Positions 36,669 to 51,600 of a stretch of 64,000 nucleotides of DNA are shown one piece after another (position 1 is the stretch's first letter; each line of letters starts with the position of its first letter). The DNA is taken from the NCBI GenBank assembly GCA_033439795.1, contig JAUTDP010000002.1, positions 5,208,001 to 5,272,000 on the forward strand, in the 5' to 3' direction. The notes beneath the pieces were generated by a model. That model did not search any database. It saw only the letters and a program-made list of their open reading frames with translations, and was not told the origin of the DNA. The stretch is from Sordaria brevicollis (Eukaryota > Ascomycota > Sordariomycetes > Sordariales > Sordariaceae). The translations under genes and the position numbers were made by a program.

Positions 36669-39600
36669 ATGGCAACCGTTAACCCAGAAGAACAAGATGT
36701 TGCCCTTTCCATCGCCAACCACCCAGCAACAAGACTCCAAGGCCCATCTCTCCTTCATCACCTCGTACAACACCGCTCCGAGCCAAGAGACGACGATGCA
36801 CTCGCCATCGACTACCTCGCCCCGGATGACTCACGGGTTTCACTGTCCTACCATGAGCTACACCAAAAATCTGACGCCTTGGCGGCCAGGATATCATCCA
36901 TCGCCGGACCGGTAACTGACGACAACACTCAACTCATCGTCCCAGTACTCATCCCGCAATGTCCAGAGTTGTACATTTCCCAGTTGGCCATCCTCAAAGC
37001 CGGAGGAGCTTTCTGTCCGCTGAACCTGGATATCCCTCTGGAAAGAGCAAAGTTCATTCTCAACGAAGTCTCGGCAGCCTTGGTCATCACCGCCTCGGAG
37101 CTGGCAGAACGCGTCCCGGAGAATGAGACAGGAAAGAAGGTTTTGATACTCAGCGATGAGCTCTTCACATCATCAACCGAGACAGTCGAACACAGGCAAC
37201 CAACACCAGACAACATAGCATACGTCATGTACACCTCCGGCTCAACAGGAACACCAAAAGGCGTGCCCATCACCCACGACGCCGCCACTCAGTCCTTGCT
37301 AGCCCACGACCGCCACATCCCCGCCTTCTCACGGTTCCTCCAGTTCGCGGCCCCCACCTTCGACGTATCCGTGTTCGAAACCTTCTTCCCTCTGTTCAGG
37401 GGCAAGACGCTCGTGAGCTGCAACAGATCAGCCATGCTCAACGACTTACCCGGCGTCATCAACTCGTTAGAAATCGACGCATGCGAGCTCACCCCCTCCG
37501 TAGCCGGAAGTCTGTTGCGCAAGCGCTCGAACGCCCCCGGCCTAAAACTCCTCCTGACCATCGGCGAAATGCTCACCCAGCCCGTCATCCACGAATTCGG
37601 CGGCTCCGAAACAAAACAAAGTATCCTCTGGGGCATGTACGGCCCCACCGAAGCCTCCATCCACTGCACCGTCCAACCCGCCTTCTCCGCCGACTCCGTC
37701 CCGGGTTTAATCGGTTTCTCCCTCGACACCGTCTCTTGTTTCATCCTCGCTATACCCCCCTCCTCCACCTCCTCCTCCTCCGACTCCGAAATCACCATCC
37801 TCCCCATCGGCCAAACCGGCGAACTAGCCATAGGCGGGCACCAACTCGCCCCCTCCTACCTCAACCGCCCCGAAACCACCGCCGAAGCCTTCATCTCCCA
37901 CCCGCTCTACGGGCTGCTCTACCGCACCAAGGACAAAGCGCGCATGCTGCCCGACGGGACGATGCAGTGTCTCGGCCGTATCGGCGATGACAAGCAAGTA
38001 AAACTCCGCGGTCAGCGCATAGAGCTGGGGGAGATTGAACATGCCGCTTTGCGTAGCCAGGGGTGTCATTCGGCGGTGGCGGCGGTGGTGGGGGAAAGGG
38101 GGGTTTTGGTGCTTTTTTGCGCTGTTGATTTTGTTTCTGACTGTGATGAAGAGGAGGAGGAGGAGGAGGCCATGGCTGTGAGGATTGAAAAGGAATGTAG
38201 GGATTGGTTACCGGGGTTTATGGTGCCGGGGGATATTGTGGTGATGAAGGAGTTTCCGCGGTTGGCGTCGGGGAAGGTGGATAGGAAGGGGTTGGTGGCG
38301 GGGTATGAAAGTATGATGGCTAGTAGAGGACAGCTGAAGGAAGAGGAGTTTGTGGATGAGAAGGAGAGGCAGATATACGTGGCTGTGAGAAATGTTTTGG
38401 GGGTGGTGGTAAGGCCGACGCAGAGTTTGATGCGTGCGGGGATGGATTCGTTGAGTGCTATTAAGCTTGCGAGTGCACTCAGGAAAAGTATGGGGGTGAA
38501 GGTGGGGGCGAATGAGATTTTGGGGGCTAGGACGATTAGGGCTTTGAGGGAGGTGGTTAGGGAGGTTGAGGCTGAGGGGACTAAGATTGAGGAGGGCCAG
38601 GAGGAACTGAGGACGTATGAACCGGCTGAGGTTGCGGCCAACATTGACTTGCTGAAGGAAAGGCTGGGGGACGTTGAGGCTGTGATGCCTTGTACGCCGC
38701 TTCAGACTGCCATGCTATCCGAGACGACCGCGAATCCGAGGGCATACTGCAACTGGTTGAAGCTCAGGTTTCCGGAGGGTTGCATGGAGACTGAGATTCG
38801 GTCGTGGTTCCTTCAGTTGGCACAGTCGAATGAGGCCTTGAGGACCGGGTTCGTTCATCATGACGGCCAGTTCCTGCAGGTCATCTTCAAGTCCCTCGAC
38901 GAGTCCCTGATCTCAGTGGCCGACAACATCACCGAGGAATTCTCCCTCCTCGGCGATCAAGACTTCCTCAGTCCCTTCCGCGTCTTCATCACCCCTTCAT
39001 CAGATTCCTCACCCACCACCATCCTCCTCCAAATCCACCACGCCATCTACGACGGCTGGTCAACCACCCTCCTCCTCTCCGACCTACACTCCCTCCTCAC
39101 CAACACCACCCCCATCCCCCGCCCCTCCTTCCGCGCCATCACATCCTACTACCACTCCCCCTCCTACCGTCTCGCCAGCAACGCAGCCCGCGAATTCTGG
39201 GCCCAACACCTCACCACCTCTTTCCAACCCCCCTCCCTCCAACCCTCCCTCCAACCCTCCGTCTCTTCCACCGTCGTATCCGTCGTCCAATCCCACACCA
39301 TCCACCTCCCCCCCTCTCTCTCCCCCCACCACATCAAATCCGTCCTCCTCCACTCCCTCGACTGCACACCCCAAGTCCTCTTCCAATCCGCCCTCGCCTG
39401 GCTATGGAGCGTCTACGTAGGAAGTCAAGACGTGGTAATCGGCACCGTCACTTCCGGGCGCACCATCCCCGTTTCTGGGATCGAAGAAATCGTCGGTCCC
39501 TGCATTGCCACGGTACCGCTGAGGACGGATCTAAGCGGGGTGAGGACGGTGAGAGATTTATTGGGCAGTGTGCAAGCTGTTGGTAGAGAGGTGGTGCGAC

Positions 39601-42600
39601 ATGGTATCTTGCCGTTGAAGGAGATTAAAAAGGTGGCGGGGGTTAAAGCGGGAAAGAGTTTATTTGAGGTGTTGGTTGTTTATCAGGAGGTGGTTGATGT
39701 CCTGGAAGAAAATGGGGGGAAGGGTGGAGGGGGGGAGAGGAGGGTAGTGGAGGTGGAGGAGCAAGGGAGGGATTGGCTTGAGACGAAGTTGTTGGTGGAG
39801 GTTGAGCCGAAGCGGGATACGTACGATCTGGTGTTGACGTATCATGTTGATGCGTTTACGGGGGAGCAGGTGAAGGTGTTGGGGGAGCAGTTGGGGGTTT
39901 TGGTTGGGGCTATGCTTGAGGGGTTGGATAGGGAGGTTGAGGAGCTTAAGGGGGTGTTTCCGGGGAGGTTGTTGTCGATGTACAACGAGCGGCCAAAGAC
40001 GCTGGAGGGGGTGCCGGATTTGGCAAAGGCTGTTGAGGCGGCTGTTGAGAGGAACCCCGAGCAGGAGGCGCTGTGCTTCGCGGAGAAGATTGGGGAGGAT
40101 GGAACGGTGGATGCGAGGAGTGTGAGCTACGCGGAGTTGAACGCCACTGCCAACAGAATTGCCTGGCTGCTGCAGAGTCAGGGGGTGAAGGAAGGGGATA
40201 TTGTGGCTATTGTCATGGAGAAGTCGGTCCTTCTTTATGCCGGGATACTGGCGATTCTCAAGGCTGGGTGTGCATACTTGCCGCTGTTACCGACTTTACC
40301 GACGGAAAGGGTCAAGACGGTATTTGGCCAGGCGGGTGTTCAGTTCTGTCTCACCGACACCGACTCCAAGACGAAGCTCCAAGACATCCCCAATGTCGAA
40401 TTCATCGACATCCAAACGACCGACCTAACCTCGCTCTCCACCGCCAATCCCAACCTCCCCATCAACCCCTCCCGCACCGCCTACATCATCTACACCTCCG
40501 GCTCCACCGGCATCCCCAAAGGCGTCTGCGTCACCCAACTCAACATCGTCAGCAACCTCGACGTCCTATCCCGCATCTACCCCTTCCACCCCGGCACATC
40601 CCGCCTCCTCCAATCCTGCTCTCAAGCCTTTGACGTCTCAGTATTCGAAATCTTCTTCGCCTGGACTCAATCGCTAACTCTCTGCTCCGGCACCAACGAC
40701 GTCCTCTTTTCCGACCTCGAACACTCCATCCGATCACTCAGCATCACCCACCTCTCCATGACACCCACCGTCGCCTCCCTCGTCTCGCCGGAAAACGTCC
40801 CCGGCGTTGAGTTCCTGGTTACAGCCGGCGAACCAATGACGCCCGCGGTGGCGAATAAGTGGCATAAGCAGCTCTGGCAGGGGTACGGCCCCTCGGAGAC
40901 GACGAATATTTGCTCGGTCAAGAGGATGGTTATCCCCCCGCTGCATCGGATCAGGCATTTGGGGTGGGTGTTTCCTAATACGAGTGCTTTTGTGGTGTAT
41001 CCTGATTCTGATGCCAAGGACCCAAAAAAGCTGGAGTTGGTGCCGATTGGCGGGTTTGGAGAGCTTTGTTTTGGGGGGGATCAGGTTGTTAAGGGATACC
41101 TGGGGCAGGATGAACTGACGAGGGAGAAGTTTGTGGTGCATGAGGAGTGGGGGAGGGTGTATAGGAGTGGTGATCTGGGGAGGATGTTGGCGGATGGGAG
41201 TTTGGTGATTTGGGGAAGGGTGGATGAGCAGGTTAAGGTTAGGGGGCAGAGGGTGGAGTTGGGGGAGGTTAATAATGCTGTGCAGCAGGCGGCTGCTCAG
41301 ACGGGGAGGAAGGTAGGTGGTGAAGGTAAGTCGGAGGAAAACGATGGGGTGGAATGCGCGACGCTCTTCTTCAAGTCCAAGGAAGGAGTGGCTTCCACCA
41401 TTGCCGGACAGGGACAAATCGTCAGCTTCTACGTTCCTCCTCCCCAGCACAAGGGCCACGAGGCAGCAGGGTTCGAGATTCTCGACCTTAACGACGGGTT
41501 AAAAAGCGAAGTCCGCTCCATCTTCCAATCCGTCGAAGCACAAGTACCAAGCTACATGATCCCCAGCTTCATCATCCCCATTAGCAAGCTTCCCGTTACA
41601 GCAGCTGGTAAACTCGACCGTCGTCTTCTCGAAACGAGCTTCACCTCTTTGTCGCAGGAATATCTCGCTTCCGTCAGTCCTTCCTTGGACTCCTCCAACA
41701 ACAGTGACGACGATAGCGGGGAGTGGTCAGATACCGAGAACCAAGTCGCTGAGATCGTCTGTCGCGTCTTTGCTGTTGAGAGGGGTAGTGTGCAGAGGTG
41801 GACGCCCCTCACGGCTTTTGGTCTGGATTCGATCTCGGCTATTGAGCTTTCTAAACAACTTGCGATGAACCTTGGTGGGAAGAGGTTGGCGATTTCGACG
41901 GTTTTGAGGAATGCTACTGTTGCTAAGATTGCGGGTGCGTTGGAGCAGGAGCGCTCTCCTGGAGATTCGGCGGCGGTGTCGGCGGGTGACAAGATGGGGG
42001 TGGACGTGGTACAGGAAAATGAGCCGTTGGTGCCCGAGAACCTGGCACAGGGTATCAAGAAGCAGTTTGAAGAAAAGGAAAAGAAGGTCGAAAAGATCCT
42101 GCCTTGCACACCACTCCAGGAGGGTATGCTCGCTGCTTCTGTCGGTCGTGGACGCGGGGCGTACGTCAACAAGATGTTGCTCAAGCTCTCAACCACTATC
42201 AACGTGGAAGCTTTGAGAACAGCATGGGCCAAAGCCTGCAAGAGGCAGGGCATTCTGAGAACAGCCTTTGTCTCAACCGAGGATCCAGAGCAGCCGATGA
42301 TTCAAGTCGTACTGGAAGCTGGAAGCTGGTCGGTCCCATGGTTGGAATACCACGCCACTTCAACCGATGATCTCGACAAAGTCATCGACGAACATGTCTC
42401 CACCTTATCCGAGCCCGTCGACTCCTTCGAACCACCCATCTCACTTCAGATTATTGGCGCTGGCGACGAGAGATATCTATCGTTCATCTGCCACCACGTC
42501 CTCTACGACGGGGTCGCCATCCAACGCCTGCTTTACGAAGTTGAACAACTCCTCGCTGGCAACCAACTACCGCCGGCACCACCCTACGAGCCATTCCTTC

Positions 42601-45600
42601 GCGAAAGCCTCGCACTCGCCAAGGCACCAGAGACGGAGAAGTTCTGGAGGGATCAACTCACTGAGTTTCATCCCCGTCTGTTGACAGAGTCCTTCAGGTT
42701 CCCTCCCACCCAATCTACCCCAGCACATGCACCAACCCTCCTCACCACCCCCGTCCCTACACCCCTAAGCCAAATAACTTCCCGCACCAAGTCCTCCAAC
42801 ATCTCCCTTCTTTCGCTAGTCCAAGCTTCCTGGGCCACTGTCTTATCAGTTCTCTTGCGCTCCGAGGACGTATGTTTCGGTAACGTCCTCAGCGGTCGCA
42901 CCTTACCCATTGAAAGGATCGATGAGTTGGTAGCACCTTGCTTTAACACGGTGCCGGTGCGGATGAAGCTTGGTGAGCTTGCTGGGGACAGAAACCTGGA
43001 TTTGGTTAGGGCTTTTGGGGAGTTGGGTGCGAAGGTGTTGGAGGGGAAGGGGTTTGTTGGGTTGAGGAGGGTGCAGGGTTTGGTGAGGGGAGAAGGGAAG
43101 GTTTTTGATACGTTGGTTTTGTTGCAGCAGGGCGGTGAAGGGCAGAAGGATGAAGGGAAGAAGGTGTGGGAGGTGGTGAGGGATGAGGGTGGGATGGTTG
43201 TAAGTTCTTCTGGGTGGGGGGTTTGTTGTGGTGATGCGTGCTAATGGGTGTGTGGCGTAGGTCCCGATCGTGGTTGAGTTCGTGCCTGATGCGAGGAGGG
43301 ATGAACTGGTGGTGAACTTGCATCTAGAGGGGTAAGTCAAATGTACCTCTATAGTGTGGAGAGAAGTGGAACAAGTAAGCTGACACGAAACAGTGGACAC
43401 TTCCCCAAGGAGTTCGCCGACCTGATCCTCGATCTCCTCTTCACGACCCTCGACAACTTTTTGCAATACCCGGCTTCACACGTTTGGCGATTCGACACCC
43501 TCCCCGCCACCCTCAAGGAGAAGCTTGCGAAACTGCCATTCGATGACAGCGCAGCATCAGCCTCCTCCTCCGCTCGTCATGCTCAGGGAGATGATGGGAA
43601 CGAGGAGTGGTCCAATCTCGAGTCCCGCATCCGCAACGTTCTCACCTCCCTCATGACCAACAAGGACCGACGCATCGGAAGACAGACAACCATCTACCAA
43701 CTCGGCCTAGACAGTATCTCCGCGGTACAAATAGCTTCGATGCTGCGGAGGGATCTTGCCTCTGAGGGGGTGAAGGTCAACGCAAGCGATGTTATTGCCC
43801 GTCCTAGCTGTGCTGGGTTGGCTAAGTTTCTTGAGGGCCAGCAGGATACGAGCCAAGCCGCGACCGATACCGAGTCAAGGACCGTCACTTATGATATTGT
43901 CAAGTTCCAGCAAGAGGTCCAGTCCCAGATCGAACAGGTTGTCAACCACATGAACGACGTGGAAAAGGTCCTGCCCTGTACCCCCTTGCAAAGCGGAATG
44001 TGGATGCAGTTCTTGTCGTCTGCTCAAAATGGGGGAAGGGATTATCTCAACTTTTTGGAGTACCGGATCAATGCCTCGAGTGGTGTTGGGCTGGAAGATC
44101 TCCAGAGGGCGTGGAACAGATTGTTTCAAGCTCAACCTATCCTCCGCACTGGACTCGTGGCCGTTGAGCACGACGATTGCGCGTTTGCCATGGTTCAGTA
44201 CCACCATGGTTCTATCCATGAACCGGTGGTCGTGGTCAAGGGGCAGCCATTCGACGTTGACAAGTGGCGAGATCTTCTCGCTAGAGACATCGTGGATGGG
44301 GAGCAGCCTATACCATGGGGAATCGTGCTCGTTGAGAACGATGACGAGTTGACGATGCACGTTGGTATGCATCACGTTCTATACGATGCTCAATCCCTTC
44401 AGACCTTGATGAAGGAGCTCGCAAAGGCTGTGTCTGGCGAGACCTTGACTCCCTCGACGGCAACAGAAACAGAAGCAGCCGTGGCAGATATCCTCACCCA
44501 GATCGAGACTTCCCGCGAGACAGCCGAAAACTTCTGGAAGGCGCAAGCAGACAAGACAGTCATCAACAGTTTCCCCGTCATGACTCCCCTCAAGGAATCA
44601 TCCCGAAAAATCCAAGTTGAGACGCTGCACGGCGGGATGTCACTACCCGAACTGGAAAAAGCGGCTGCCGAGTCCGGATACAGTCTGCAAGTCCTCATCC
44701 AAGCTTCCTGGGCCCGCATCTTGTCAGCGTATTTGGGCGAGTCTTCAGTAACCTTTGGCGTGGTTCTCTCGGGCAGAAACACGGATGCCACCAAGGATGC
44801 GGTGTTTCCTTGCATTACCACCTTGCCAGTTATTGCTGCCAATGTTGCCGCCAGCAATAGGGAGGTGTTGGATGGTATGATGAGGTGTAATGCTGAACTG
44901 TACAAACAGCAGCATCAGCCGCTGGGGAAGATTCAGCAGTGGCTTGGAAGGCAGGAGACGAGGCTTTTTGATACGTTGGTGGTATATCAGAAGTTTTCTT
45001 CTTCTGTGGACGAGGAAGGGGAACAGAAAGAGGCGCCGTGGATACTAGTCGAAGACGCCGCAACAATCGACTACCCCGTCTCTATCGAAGTCGAACCCTT
45101 GCCGACAGGGGAGATGAAGTACGCTGTTACTTTCTTCGACGACGTCCTCCCTTGCGAGCAAGCGCAGCTTTTGCTCAGACAGTTCCAGGCCATGGTGGAG
45201 TATCTCGCTCTTCATCCCTCTGGCGATGAGGATGGACTTTTGGAGTTCAAGCCGGAGTTGTTCGCTATCTTGCCCCCTGAGCAACCCACGTTGCCGGTAC
45301 CAGATGAGATTAGGTTCCTGCATCAGTTCGTTAGAGTCCAAGCTCGAAAGACGCCAGAGAAAACGGCGTTGTTCTTTGCTGATGGGTTTGATCCCCTTGG
45401 CAAACCGGTTGGAAGGGAGTGGAGTTACAGGGAGCTTGATGCCAACGGTAACAGGGTTGCGAATATGTTGTCGGGACACGTCAAGGTTGGAGACATCGTC
45501 GCGGTGTACTTTGATAAGTGCCCTGAGGCGTTCTTTGCCATTTTGGGCGTCTTGAAGGCTGGTGCCTCGTTCGTGGCGCTTGATCCTGGAGCGCCGGAGG

Positions 45601-48600
45601 CTAGGAAGGAGTTCATCGTCAGGGATTCGGGGGCTACGGCGTTGTTGACCACCGCTGGGAAGGCCGCGGCAATGGACTTCGCTGTCGATGTGCCCGTCTT
45701 GGGCGTTGATCTGACCAAGTTGAACGAGGTCTCCGCTGCCTCGCCCATCCTGAACCGGGAGCTCCTCCCCTCCGACGCAGCCTACTGCCTCTACACCTCC
45801 GGCACCACCGGCACCCCCAAAGGCTGCGAAATCACCCACGACAACACAGTCCAATGCATGCTCGCCTTCCAACACATCTTCACGGGCCACTGGGAACCCA
45901 ACTCCCGCTGGCTGCAGTTCGCTTCCCTGCACTTTGACGTCTCAGTCCTCGAACAGTACTGGACATGGTCAGTGGGTATCACCCTTGTCGGCGCACCGAA
46001 AGATCTCATCCTTGAAGACTTGGCGGGGACCATTTCCCGGTTGGAAATCACGCACATCGACCTTACCCCTTCGCTGGCTAGATTGGTACACCCCGATGAT
46101 GTTCCATCTCTTTGCAGAGGCGTGTTTATTACGGGAGGTGAGAGTCTGAAGCAAGAGATTTTGGACGTGTGGGGTGACAAAGCGGTTATTTACAACTTTT
46201 ACGGACCAACGGAGGCGACTATTGGCGTTACTGTTTACCCTCGTGTTCCGAGGAATGGGCGGGCGAGTAACATAGGCCGGCAATTCATCAACGTTGGGTC
46301 GTACGTGCTTAAGCCGGGAACAGACAGACCGGTGTTGCGCGGTGCGGTGGGCGAGCTTTGTGTCTCTGGTAAGCTCGTCGGTAAGGGATACCTCGGCCGG
46401 GAAGATCTGACGAAGGAACGGTTCCCGACTTTGTCTGTGCAGGGGAAGGAAGAGAGGGTGTACCGCACCGGCGACCTGGTTAGGGTTTTGCACGATGATT
46501 GCTTTGACTTTTTGGGCAGAGCAGATGATCAGGTCAAGTTGCGAGGACAGAGACTGGAAATCGGGGAGATTAACCACTCGATCAAGACCGGTGTCAACGA
46601 GGTACAAGACGTGGCGACGGTGGTGATTCACAATGAGAAAGCCGGGAAGGATTTCCTGGTTGCTTTTGTCACGACTGCTGTCCGAACAAGGAGCTTGGTG
46701 GAGCAGTCGAAGTTGGAGGTCATCCGTAATGGAAACGACACGGCGAATCTGGTCCACAAAGTCCGTCAGGCTTGTAGAGCCAAGTTGCCGGGGTACATGG
46801 TCCCTACGTACGTGGTGAGACTGCCGTATATCCCTCTGTCAGCGAACAATAAGGCAGAAATCAAGGAGTTGAAGCGTCTCTTCGGCTCTTTGTCGCAGGA
46901 GGAGCTCGTTGGCCTGTCACCCGCTGCATCTTCCGGTGCCTCAGGCAGCTTGAGCCCAACCGGCCAGAAGGTCGCCCACGTCCTATCCGAGATGCTCGCC
47001 ATCGACGTCAACGTCATTACCCCATCCACTTCAATCTTCGAACTAGGCCTCGACTCCATCTCCGCCCTCCGCTTCAGTCGCGCGCTCAAACGATCTGGTT
47101 TCCCACAGGCCTCTCCGTCGTTAATCCTCAGCCACCCTCTCATCGCAGACTTGTCACAAGCCTTGGACTCAGCAGGCAAAACGCAGTCCAACACCGCTCA
47201 AGTCGCCGCGGCGAAACAACTAGTGCAAGCATGCCAACATCGTCACATGGCGCACGTCTGCAAGGAACTGGGCGTTTCGAGTGACAGGGTAGAGTACATC
47301 GCCCCTTGCACGGGGTTACAAGCCGGTATGATCGCCCGACGGGAAAAGTACTATAACACCTTCCGGTTCAAGATCCCCAACGACGGGTTAGACTTGACTA
47401 GTCTGAAAGGCGCATGGGATAAAGTTGTGGAGGCGTACCCGATCTTGAGGACAAAGTTCGTGCAGACCACGGAGGGGTTTGTGCAAGTTGCGCTGAAGTC
47501 TGTTAACGCCGAGGAGGGTGAGGTTGCGGAGGGAGAGCAGTTCCGTCACTGGAGGAATGAGGCGGAGATGGAGGAGCTTTGGGGTGGGGAGGGTGATTAC
47601 CAGTCGCAAGTGAAGATGGAGGAGGTCATCGCTGGGACAAGGGAAGACTGGCTGCGTGATAACGCCGATGGGGTCGTGAGGAGAACAGTTGAGTTGCAGC
47701 TGTACAACATCCCCACGCCTGACTCTAACTTGAAGGAAAGGATCTTGGTGTTGCATATCTTCCACGGTGTGTACGATGCCAACAGCTTGGAGATAATTCT
47801 CAGCAAAGTTCAGGAACTTTGTCGACCCAATAGTGGTCAGGATCCGAACCCCGTCAAGGAAGAGAAGGAGCCCGACTTTCTCGAGGCGCTCTATCACGGT
47901 CCTCTCCAGAACTTTGCACACTCCAGAGACTTCTGGGTTGAACACCTCCAGCACGCTACCCCAAAACCAAGCTTTGCCGTCGCAGAAGAAGCTAGCACAA
48001 AAGCCATCACCTCCCACCGCACCATCCCCTTCACCTCACAATCCTTGACAAAAACCCTCAAAGTCACGACCCACTCCCTCCTCCAAGCAGCCTGGATCTC
48101 CGCCCTCGCCCGCCAATTCAACGTCAGATCCCCAACGATAGGCGTCATCGTTTCCGGACGCGCTATCGAGTTGCCAGACGGCGGAGCTTCAGCTGAACAA
48201 GTAGTCGGCCCTCTGTTTAACACGCTGCCTTTCCATGCTTCTTCACTTGCAGGAAAGGGATACAGTGAGCTGGTAAGGCAATGCCATGACTGGAATTCCA
48301 AGGTGGTGGAGTGGCAGCATGTTCCGTTGAGGGATATTCAGAAGTGGTGTGGAAAGGTGGGGAGGGGGCTGTTTGAGGTGTTGTTTTCTTTTCAGCAGCA
48401 GTCGACAAGCTCTGAGGAAGGGGAAGAGAAGGGAGAGAGGGTGTGGGAGATGATGGACGAGGAAGGGGATACGCAGGCTGATTATCCTTTGGCTTTGGAG
48501 GCGACTTTGACGAGGGATGGGGAAGCGAAGTTGTTGATTGTTGCGCAGGAGGCGGCGATTGGGAAGGAGGTGGTGGACGGGTTGATGGAGGGGTTGGTTG

Positions 48601-51600
48601 GGGTGTTGCGGGAGATGGGAGAGGATGTGGAGGGGGAGGTTGTTGCTGATGATGACGAGGTTGACGAAGCTGTGCCCAAAGCAAATGAACGAGAGGACAC
48701 CACGACTAAAACCACAGGGGGCACCGAGCGAAGGGAGTTCGTCTGGACTGCAGCAACCAGGACGGTTCAAGAAGAGATTGCTGCCCTTGCCGAGGTGGAT
48801 ACCGAGACAGTCACCTCGACCACATCAATCCTGGAGCTCGGTCTGGACAGTATCGACACCATCAAGTTGAGTGCGAGGTTGAAACAGTTGGGTGTCAACA
48901 TCAAGCCGAGCGAGTTGATGAAAGCGCAGACGATCGAGGGTCTGGTCCCTTACTTGGATGAACAGAAGGTCGCCAACGGCGATCCGCAGGTCAAGGACTC
49001 ATCTGAAGCATGGAAAAAGCACGCCGACAAGATCCGCGCAGAACTGGGTGAAGATATCGAAGCAGTCCTCCCCGCCACTCCCCTCCAAGATGGCATGGTC
49101 GCCGAAATGATCCACTCAAACTTCCAGCTATACTTCAACCACGACATCATGGAAGTCCAACCACACGTCAACCTAGACAAGCTCAAAGCCGCATGGCAGA
49201 CCGTAATCGCCAACTCTCCTATCCTGCGAACGTCCTTCGTCGAGGTGGACGACCCATCACTAGACTTTGCCTACTTCCAAATCATCCACCGCCAACTCCC
49301 CACAACTCCCTCCATTACCTCCCTGGAGATCAAAACCGAGGACGACCTATCCAAAATCACCGCCACCGCTACCGCCCTCGCCCAAAAAACCAACGGCTCT
49401 TCCAACCTTCTCCAACTCACCTTCGCAACCCTCAACAACAAGAAATTTGTGGTTCTCTCAATCGCCCACGCCCTCTACGACGGGTGGTCCCTCTCCCTCC
49501 TCCACCGCGACGTGCAAGCCGCTTACCAAGGTCGATACACAACACCCCGCCCCTTCTACGATGCATACCTGCGGGAAATCATCCGTTCAGGCGATGACCG
49601 ATCGAGTTCTTTCTGGTCTGGGTACTTGGCAGGTGCTAAGCCGACTTTTTACCCAAGGCTTTTGTCGGGCGAGTCATCTGGTGATGGCCAAGTCCCGGTT
49701 GTTTACCGACATGAAACCATCTCGCAGCTTGACTTTGGAAAGGTGAGGTCGTTTACCAAGCAACATGCCATCACCCTGCAAACACTCGGTCAAGCGTGTC
49801 ACGCCGCCGTCCTTGCAACCGCCACTCGCAATCTGGATGTCATGTTCGGTGTTGTCCTGTCCGGTCGTTCCGGCTCCGAAGAAGCTGAGCAACTGTTGTT
49901 TCCGACCATGAACACCGTTGCGGTACGGAGTATCTTACATGGCGATGTAGCGGGGTGGTTGAGGTACATGCAATCTGTCGCGAACGATATAGGTGGGAGG
50001 GAACATTTCCCTTTGCGCAAGATGCAGAGGCTGGTAGAGGGAGGTGCACATGGGGGGCAGGGGCAGTTGTTTAATACGTTGTTTATTATGCAGAGGGGTG
50101 TGCCTGGTAGTAACTCGGGAGAGGGTGGTGGGGAGGTGTTGACGAGGTCAGTGGGTGGAAGTTCGGCGGTTGAGTATCCCGTTTGTGTGGAGATGGAGGT
50201 CGTTTCTGGCCCTGATGGAAAAGATGAGAAGTTGGTTTGGAGAACGGCGTGTGATTCGAGGTTTGTTGATGGCCAACAAGGAGCGGAGGGGTTGTTGGAG
50301 AAGTTGGATATGGTGTTGAGGTTTTTGGTTGAGGGTGCCGATGGGCAGAAGGACGTGTTGGAGTTTGTTGAGGGCGGGAAGATGAGGGTTTGTGGGTTGG
50401 AAGGGTTTACTCCGGTCGGTGGCGATGATACTGTCGCAAACGACGAACAGGAGGTCCGGGAGGCAGGTGATGAAACGGCTTGGTCAGAGCTCGAAGAGAA
50501 GATTCGTGCTGTCCTGGCTGAAGTCGCTGGTTTGGAGGTGCCAGCCGTCCAAAAGGGGAACAACATCTATCATCTCGGTTTGGACTCCATCTCCGCCATC
50601 AAGGTTGTTTCGCTCGTGCGGAAGCAGGGGGTGCTTCTCCCGCTCCGTCAGCTGTTGAAGGCGAGGAACATCTCCGAGATGGCACAGGCTGTTGTTGTGG
50701 CCGAAGAGCAGCCTGCTCCGGTGTCAACTGAGTCCATTGCTCGGAACGACATTCCCAATGGTACCAATGCCATCGACGATACATCTCTCGCCCAACAAGG
50801 CATCGACGCAGAGCACATCACCACCCTCCTCTCCCAATCCAGCATCCTCTCTTCCACAACTGAGCCGATAACCGACAAAATCGAAGCCATCCTCCCCGCC
50901 ACGGGAATGCAAGTCCACATGCTCTCCGTCTGGCAAAACACCCTCGGCGACATCTTCCACGCGACATTCACCTACCGTCTCACCGGCAACGTCAGCAAGT
51001 CTGTCCTCTCAACTGCTTGGAAGTCACTAGTGGCAGAGTTCCCGATCTTGCGGACCATCTTCCTGGCAAATGACCAACCCGAGACGCCGGTGGTGCAAGT
51101 CATCTTCAGACATGATGCTCTCGTTGACCACTCTGTTGAAGAAGACAGTTATCCCAAACAGTGGTCAAGCCTGTCAAACAAGGAAGCCAGGAGTTTGACC
51201 CAGCCGTTCAACTTCATGAGTGGCCACCAGTCTGACAACGGGGATTGGATCCTGAGCTTCAAGATCCACCATGCTTTGTACGACGCCATCAGTTTTCCGA
51301 TGATGGTTAACCGGTTTGCTGCCTTGTGCTCCGGCGCCGGCAGCACTTTGGAGGAAGATACATCCAAGTCGCTTGAGATCTGGAAGCAGTATTCCACCCA
51401 ACGAACAACACCAGACGCCAAGGATAAGGCAAAGAAGTTCTGGACCGAGTACCTCGCTGGTGCTCAATCGTCACCAATCACTCTCGCAACGCTACACGCG
51501 GGACAAGCAGACCCCGAGAGCGTAAAGGTCGAGGAAGAGCCACAGTCACAGTCACCCTGGCTCCCATCCTTCCTGCAACCATTCATCGAGGGACTCTCCC